DNA from: a virus
Length of the DNA: 36,364 nt
Direction: 5' to 3' (one strand)
IMG/VR virus record: IMGVR_UViG_3300048836_001233
Location: 1-36,364 of that record
Position 1 is the stretch's first letter; each line of letters opens with the position of its first letter. The position numbers and the translations under genes were made by a program. A model generated the notes under the pieces. That model did no database searches. It saw nothing but the letters and a program-made list of their open reading frames with translations, and had not been told where the DNA came from. Shown in pieces: positions 32,601 to 36,364 of this stretch.

Positions 32601-33850
32601 TATCAGAATCATCCGCGAGGATGAACAATATGGCCAATTGGGTGAATCACAATTTAGGTGTTTTTATCCTGACATATAACTTTAATTCCGCCATCATACA
32701 GCCCACGGCGGTGGTTAATACAATCGGACTACTTGGTCCTAAAGCGGTCGGCAGAGGGCTTGCAGATTTCAAAAGTTCCGCTATGCGTGATTTTGCCATG
32801 GAGAAAAGCAAGGTATTAAAAGCCAGAATGCACGATGTCACAATCGAAGAGATGACGAAAGGTTTTCATGGAGCAGTCGGCAAACTCAAAGGGAAAGCCG
32901 CGGACTTCGGCACCCTCCCCTTGCGATATCTTGACCTTAAAACAGCACAGATAACATGGCTATCCGGCTTCAGATATGGCCAGGATATCCTTAAACTCAC
33001 AGACCGGGAAGCGGTTTTATTCGCCGATGATACAGTTATAAGCTCTCAAGGGTCAGCAGCTCGAATAGACCTTGCACCGGCTCAGCATACCCCTCTGGGT
33101 AAGTCGCTAACCCTGTTTAATACATTTGTGATAAATAATCTCAACTTCCTCACTACCGACATTACTGGAATCACTAAAACCAATAGGCTTGTTTCTGAAG
33201 GTGTAACAAAAAACACCTCAATCGGTGAAAGGCAATTCATCCGGATGACTGGTAAGAACGAATACAACGTATACGAGAAAGGAAAACAGCACAGTACCAG
33301 GGAGGGACTTGAAAAACTTGTAACATTGGCAGCTGCAGGATTTATCGCCAATACCATGTATGAGCTTGCAGGATTAAAAGCCCCGACAATAGCCCCTGTC
33401 TCAGCAGCATACGAAGGTTTTACCGGGCAGTCATGGGTGGATGCAATGAAAGGTGAACAACCAGATAATAATGAAGGTCAGCTCATGGGAGCTCTTGCAG
33501 GAACATTAAGAGAGTTCGCAAGCATTGTTCCTATTGCCGGAGGATCCCCGCGATACGGCGGCGATTCAGTAGCCGGAGCAGTTGGTGGTCTTGTAGTTGA
33601 AACAATGAACTCAATGGCAGGGAAACCGGGTAGTAAACCATGGTGGTATTTAGCGAGCAAATGGATGGGAGTACCGGGAGGTCAGCAAGTGTGGAAAATT
33701 GCAAAATACCTATCCCGAGAAGAAAAGTCAGATGAAAAAGATGCAAGAAAATCAGCGCACCCGGTCGAATCGATGAAACGGGAGATACACAAAAACAATC
33801 CGTACTTTCAGCAAAGAAAAGAAATGAGAAAGCAGATGAGGAGATCCTAA
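29669..33850 (+). CDS. Large ejection / internal virion protein (1393 aa)
   Basis: The largest gene of the window. Residues ~145-180 form a Gly/Ala-rich hydrophobic patch (AAGGVIGGPGGAFALPAAL), possibly membrane active; ~220-290 is Ala/Val-rich helical; ~400-850 is a long charged helical region with coiled-coil segments. A later part (~980-1160) has TYNFNSAIIQPTAVVNTIG and APAQHTPLGKSLTLFNTFVINNLNFL, recalling the large polyvalent-type domains in phage giant internal proteins. No transglycosylase motif was seen. It probably forms the injected conduit through the envelope, as the largest ejection protein does in P22-type phages. The end is Ser/Gly/Pro-rich and then basic. Confidence 0.55.
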   Translation: MKWEEVIKNPDYQKLSVPEKQQWRKEYFDDIVKPQIKPEQYDSSWNEFTADADKMEAVKSQPSYAIPGADRKPAFSDIDPKILSDMIKRGERDKGFSAAMNKGRYNSTTASLTEAYNLHDKSVEGIKKVREENWQPETRSEKIGNNIGAIVADLPLYAAGGVIGGPGGAFALPAALRKLAEEKEKSGGKINLDMKGVDSAVAIAKEIPKEWIKGELLGLAGKTGGVVADKLGRGILAKAAGDVAALPVETAALLGADKVLNNTSITADTILETLGTVGVLKFSGAFPGAVKTAWDTALSKGIPAEKIAENLKNEKVGTMQDEISGKEAIDRAVVMTEKQIEAERVSRIQNEIIDKQILSNYKDGKAPEQIIKLNQIPKEYRSYILDQTETGGWRFKPEVLEEVNNRINTKDPFTAARYEDVLPSPLRDMTAREGQRLADEHVKKKTELTMAKANLEQFEAQKQSLHESYMKDEVNNLLGNYRRFERSGAARDKMDQVIDYAKSVMTQEEQIRVANEPSALMDHIDIKESGYSELKPTYQDAVKKEIIAELQMKTGYIPRNVMESALRVADNRTAKEGKPYEKAVKDLEHGIKAISEHPDYQAHIKRNIEKSPYRIQEELKPKLADINTQIEKMKESHRVNYQKAMGESESFGEMNRSNAEYFGKDHMDGMMEFAVKTPEELAANFEKANFMDKEFKQKGWSPDMLKNKARVIASVLGDKVYRNFVIPLRQAEHNFVVESQKYKDWIKEQTKQFTPKERHELGVHFSAQMEQGKMTLDAMNARLKEKHISKDFPKWSAEKQNEYIRKLDIKLKDKYLIPKTFEELSPKQQEAVIEIRKIQSVMFERINAARAESGLDPLTKVEDYFTFIRKFSTLEELGYDPMKVSAEQFESTKISDFKTRGLAYQFGKERVNSVRDIETDAFHVLDKYLTSTLRTVHMTPVIGKLRAGLDINDKMALTNPNAHQYLHDTLDYVSGKKISESSARMNNMANWVNHNLGVFILTYNFNSAIIQPTAVVNTIGLLGPKAVGRGLADFKSSAMRDFAMEKSKVLKARMHDVTIEEMTKGFHGAVGKLKGKAADFGTLPLRYLDLKTAQITWLSGFRYGQDILKLTDREAVLFADDTVISSQGSAARIDLAPAQHTPLGKSLTLFNTFVINNLNFLTTDITGITKTNRLVSEGVTKNTSIGERQFIRMTGKNEYNVYEKGKQHSTREGLEKLVTLAAAGFIANTMYELAGLKAPTIAPVSAAYEGFTGQSWVDAMKGEQPDNNEGQLMGALAGTLREFASIVPIAGGSPRYGGDSVAGAVGGLVVETMNSMAGKPGSKPWWYLASKWMGVPGGQQVWKIAKYLSREEKSDEKDARKSAHPVESMKREIHKNNPYFQQRKEMRKQMRRS

Positions 33851-33852
33851 AA

Positions 33853-34650
33853 ATGCAGACAGATATAAAACAAAACCTTGCAATAGCAATCCAGGCTAAA
33901 TTCAACATACCGGAATTCCTGATCCTGGACACATTCACAGAGCAGAAAAGACTAGAAATCGAAATGTCACCGAATTACGAAGTCAAAGATGGAATTGCAA
34001 TTCAAGTTTCGGACATAGACATCGACCAAGTGTTTTATATTCGTGACGGAGAATTCCACTACCCGACATTATTCATTAATGACAGGCACTTACTCTCCGG
34101 AAGACAGGGAGGAATTTTACCGTCAAATCTTGTAACCGCATTTCCCGGACAAATTATAAAGAAGAATCAATTAACCGCGCTTCAGCGCATAATTCCGGAT
34201 CATTCAGGATACATTACCATCTCTTTATCCCTGATAGATGGTAAACTATACTTCAAGGATCTCCTCTTAGGTATAATACCGGACTATATCCCTCACCTTC
34301 AGGCACTACACAACGAACCAGACCCGGCCTGGTTCCATCATAACCTTGAGGATATGAAGCTAGAGCCGCAAAAAGGAATGTCGGCAAGCTGCAGACTCTT
34401 CACCTACCCTTATGGAGAAGGGAATCGCCAAATAATCGAGCAGTTCCCGGATATAGATGTAATCCTTACCGGAGATTGTTACATAACTTTGAAGCATTCA
34501 CAGAAGCCCCACATTAAAGACTTATGGATTGATCTATATAAATCACTTTCTGATCCATATTACGTTCATAACGGTCTTGTATTCAATCCGGATGGAGGAA
34601 TTAAGGCAAGGAAGGTCTATAATTCTATAAAAAAGGCACATCTTTTGTGA
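33853..34650 (+). CDS. 265-aa protein at end of late operon, weakly ATP-grasp-like
   Basis: Starts after GAGGAGATCC, 3 nt past the large protein. Alpha/beta in appearance: QVSDIDIDQVFYIRDGEFHY, then FINDRHLLSGRQGGILPSNL, then HSGYITISLSLIDGKLYFKDLLLG. The pattern of a glycine-rich SGRQGG turn followed by a GYITISLSLIDGKLYFKDL strand pair faintly resembles the PurD/ATP-grasp C-terminal half, a similarity I cannot test here. It might instead be a tailspike assembly or virion protein. It is the last gene of the late operon. Confidence 0.4.
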   Translation: MQTDIKQNLAIAIQAKFNIPEFLILDTFTEQKRLEIEMSPNYEVKDGIAIQVSDIDIDQVFYIRDGEFHYPTLFINDRHLLSGRQGGILPSNLVTAFPGQIIKKNQLTALQRIIPDHSGYITISLSLIDGKLYFKDLLLGIIPDYIPHLQALHNEPDPAWFHHNLEDMKLEPQKGMSASCRLFTYPYGEGNRQIIEQFPDIDVILTGDCYITLKHSQKPHIKDLWIDLYKSLSDPYYVHNGLVFNPDGGIKARKVYNSIKKAHLL

Positions 34651-34709
34651 AATCAGATTCGGGGAGACATTATATTTTGACTTTGAACATCGAATTTAAT
34701 AATCTAATT

Positions 34710-34715
34710 TATAAT
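34710..34715 (+). promoter_or_regulatory. Possible promoter -10 for the response regulator
   Basis: TATAAT, followed by ACTG, 34 nt before the start codon. No consensus -35 lies at the right distance (TTGAAC is 21 bp upstream), so the promoter is uncertain. It marks the transition from the phage late operon to flanking DNA. Confidence 0.35.
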
Positions 34716-34748
34716 ACTGTTGGATGAAACCTAAATGTGGAAGATATT

Positions 34749-35108
34749 ATGCCAAAATTATTAATTGTAGAAGATGATGAACATCTAAGAGAGCTATACA
34801 AAGAGGAACTAACTGATGAAGGTTATGAAATTGCTATTGCTTCTAATGGTCTTGAAGCCATAGAGATAATTAAAAAAGAATGGGTTGATCTTATAATAAT
34901 GGACATAAGTATGCCTGAAATGGACGGAATAGTGACTCTTGGGAAACTAATTGCAGATGAAAGAAAAATACCAGTGATAATTTACACAGCTTACTCAAAT
35001 TACAAAAGTAATTTTATGACCTGGACTGCTGCTGCTTATCTAACAAAGTCATCCAATCTCGATGAACTTAAAAAGAAGATTAATAATCTTCTTGCTCGAC
35101 AAAAATAA
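34749..35108 (+). CDS. REC-only (CheY-like) response regulator
   Basis: A 119-aa receiver domain with no output domain. Key residues are all present: the acidic pair E8/D9/D10, phospho-acceptor D52 (LIIMD), T80 and K100, on the MPKLLIVEDDEHLRELYKEE fold. It would be phosphorylated by a histidine kinase and act by protein contact. I use the ATG at 34749 with GGAAG before it; a GTG at 34737 is also in frame. Probably a host gene and so evidence that the prophage ends between 34650 and here, though phage capture is not excluded. Confidence 0.85.
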   Translation: MPKLLIVEDDEHLRELYKEELTDEGYEIAIASNGLEAIEIIKKEWVDLIIMDISMPEMDGIVTLGKLIADERKIPVIIYTAYSNYKSNFMTWTAAAYLTKSSNLDELKKKINNLLARQK

Positions 35109-35152
35109 AAATATGGTAAACTACGGTTTATATAAAATTAAATTGTCCGCAA

Positions 35153-35197
35153 GCCAAGCCAGCACTCCGTCGCAGCGTTGTAAACGTTGTTATATGA
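35153..35197. repeat. Half attC-like element, copy of 14286-14328
   Basis: About 43 bp that share roughly 85% identity with the repeat beside the YaaC-like gene, in the same orientation: both contain CGCAGCGTTGTAA, then CGTTGTTAT. The other half of the element is missing here. It lies 3' of a minus-strand gene (35262-35615), as at the first copy. Confidence 0.6.
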
Positions 35198-35217
35198 CGA
35201 TGCCCCACCTTTTTAAG

Positions 35218-35250
35218 TTTGCAAGCAAAACGCGATGTTGAGCTTGCAAA
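35218..35250. repeat. Perfect 9-bp hairpin
   Basis: TTTGCAAGC (35218-35226) and GCTTGCAAA (35242-35250), 15-nt loop. It lies between the half attC-like element and the stop of the minus-strand gene. No U-run follows on either strand. It could be a 3' mRNA stem or part of the recombination-like element. Confidence 0.5.
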
Positions 35251-35261
35251 TTATAGAATTG

Positions 35262-35615
35262 TTATGGTTTTTCAGAAATAACTTCAGTACCATAAATGCA
35301 AATTAAATTAGATACACCCATAGTCGGTAATATCCGGTTCTCGGGTAAAACATCATTGAAAACTCGTTTATTGCCATTATCATCTATGATTACTAATGCT
35401 TTTTTTGCATATTGCTGGTTATCTCTAAAAATACCTTTTGAATCAATTATTTGATTAAACCATTGTTCAATAATTGGCATTGATTCTGATGTTGATAAAG
35501 TTAGAGTAATTTTACAATCACCTGAATTAACATTAAATTTAATCAATTTTAATTCCCAACAATTTACTATTCTATTTTGATTATCTGGGTAAATATCCAT
35601 AATTTTAACAAACAT
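35262..35615 (-). CDS. 117-aa hypothetical protein, possible cassette gene
   Basis: Starts after AAGGAGAAAAATAA. Beta-rich, with KITLTLSTSESMPIIEQWFNQI and an ending LPTMGVSNLICIYGTEVI. No family recognised. Its stop is followed by a hairpin and an attC-like half-element, which suggests it was acquired as a cassette or lies in an island flanking the prophage. It is AT-rich like the minus-strand cargo of the prophage. Confidence 0.55.
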   Translation of the reverse strand: MFVKIMDIYPDNQNRIVNCWELKLIKFNVNSGDCKITLTLSTSESMPIIEQWFNQIIDSKGIFRDNQQYAKKALVIIDDNGNKRVFNDVLPENRILPTMGVSNLICIYGTEVISEKP

Positions 35616-35701
35616 TTATTTTTCTCCTTTTAAAAAAACCTATGTGCACTCTTGGAAAATACATATAATTTTTAATAGCTTTAAATGTTAATGAATTTTA
35701 T

Positions 35702-36364
35702 CTAATTGATTTTAAAAGTGTCCCAGTTTCCATTCCATTCAGTAATTATATTTATCAATACTGGCTTAACATTGTCACCAGAGACATGAATTGTATATTT
35801 AAACGTACCCTTTTCGCCTTCAAGAAGACTTTTATAGCTATATAAGTCTTCTTGAATCTGAACTTTATATTCACTTGGCTCTGTAATAATTATAACATTG
35901 ATAAATTGTGATATATTTTTAGATAAATCCAGCGGATTATATTTGTCCTTTTCCTCTTTTTTGGCAGCCCAAGATAATTGGAGACTATCTTTATAATGAG
36001 TAGGCTCAAACTTTCCACTTGGATTCATTTTTTGTACATTTACTAGATATGCTCGACATTGCTTCGCAATACCACAACCAGTGTTTATTACCTCAGCTCT
36101 AATATAATGAACGGTCTTATTATTCTTTTGTATTTCTGTTTTATAAGCATAATCATCATTGTTAAATTTGAGTTTAAGCTTTGGTCCATAAAAAAAATAT
36201 TTAATTGGCACTATAAGTATTGGTGCAAATAAAGCGGATATAAAACCTATAAATCCACCAATTATCAACTGCCAGTTTGAAGATGATTTACTCTGAAGAA
36301 TTGAAATTATCTGAGAGATGTGGTCATTGAACAATATAATTTGTTCCAATATTTTAATTTCCAT
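35702..36364 (-). CDS. Membrane-anchored hypothetical protein
   Basis: A 220-aa protein with a single membrane segment at ~33-57 (LIIGGFIGFISALFAPILIVPIKYFF) and a C-terminal beta-rich domain facing away from it (NTGCGIAKQCRAYLVNVQK; INVIIITEPSEYKVQIQ), like an immunoglobulin-type fold. The start codon is the last three bases of the window; a further upstream start cannot be excluded. Unknown function, probably outside the prophage. Confidence 0.55.
   Translation of the reverse strand: MEIKILEQIILFNDHISQIISILQSKSSSNWQLIIGGFIGFISALFAPILIVPIKYFFYGPKLKLKFNNDDYAYKTEIQKNNKTVHYIRAEVINTGCGIAKQCRAYLVNVQKMNPSGKFEPTHYKDSLQLSWAAKKEEKDKYNPLDLSKNISQFINVIIITEPSEYKVQIQEDLYSYKSLLEGEKGTFKYTIHVSGDNVKPVLINIITEWNGNWDTFKIN

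Noticed and set aside
1-36364. tRNA genes, rRNA, CRISPR arrays and insertion sequences
   Set aside because: I saw no cloverleaf-like segment with a TTCGA-type T loop, no regularly spaced repeats, and no transposase gene.

Overview
The window reads as an almost complete temperate, short-tailed (P22-like podovirus) prophage, followed by about 1.7 kb that looks like host or island DNA. The host is probably a Gram-negative bacterium of low to moderate GC: there is a phage lipoprotein with a lipobox, a peptidoglycan amidase and Shine-Dalgarno-type starts. I cannot name the phylum from sequence alone.

Layout. (1) 1-2174, lysogeny module: a tyrosine integrase and a small excisionase-like HTH protein on the minus strand, then a CI-type XRE repressor on the minus strand. 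Two look-alike promoters face away from the repressor. Each carries copies of an AT-rich operator-like motif, and a near-perfect 16-bp inverted repeat overlaps the rightward promoter. (2) 2186-6362, early rightward operon: three tiny genes (one a CxxC/CxxC zinc-ribbon-like protein), a Bet/RecT annealing protein, an HTH replication-initiator-like protein, a possible helicase-loader-type protein, SSB and a DUF1367-like protein. Genes are tightly packed and several overlap by ATGA or similar. (3) 6382-10962, minus strand: a translationally coupled pair, a type IIG (Eco57I-like) restriction-modification protein and a DUF4365-like putative nuclease. (4) 11099-15387, accessory island, mostly minus strand and very AT-rich: a CoiA-like nuclease-domain protein, two membrane proteins (one apparently frameshifted) and a YaaC-like protein bracketed by inverted repeats. 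One inverted repeat is joined to an integron-attC-like element. (5) 15466-34650, late rightward operon: HNH-like zinc protein, large terminase, P22-type portal, small packaging-like protein, scaffold, N4-gp56-type capsid, head and connector proteins, lysis cassette (amidase, small membrane proteins, lipoprotein), tail-fibre-like proteins, a gp10-like tail/stabilisation protein with inserted repeats, and three likely ejection proteins including one of 1393 aa. (6) 34651-36364: a REC-only response regulator, a second copy of half of the attC-like repeat, and two minus-strand hypothetical genes.

How it fits together. The repressor would hold both outward promoters silent in lysogeny. Induction would express integrase and excisionase leftward and recombination/replication functions rightward, then late genes from promoters near 15.47 and 15.77 kb. 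The two minus-strand blocks between replication and late genes are in the usual place for lysogenic-conversion cargo, and their contents (restriction enzyme, nuclease-like and membrane proteins) fit anti-phage defence. The attC-like repeats beside the cargo and beside the right flank are the most unusual structural signal: they suggest cassette-type exchange between the prophage and its surroundings. All functional calls are from reading the proteins; no database search was run.
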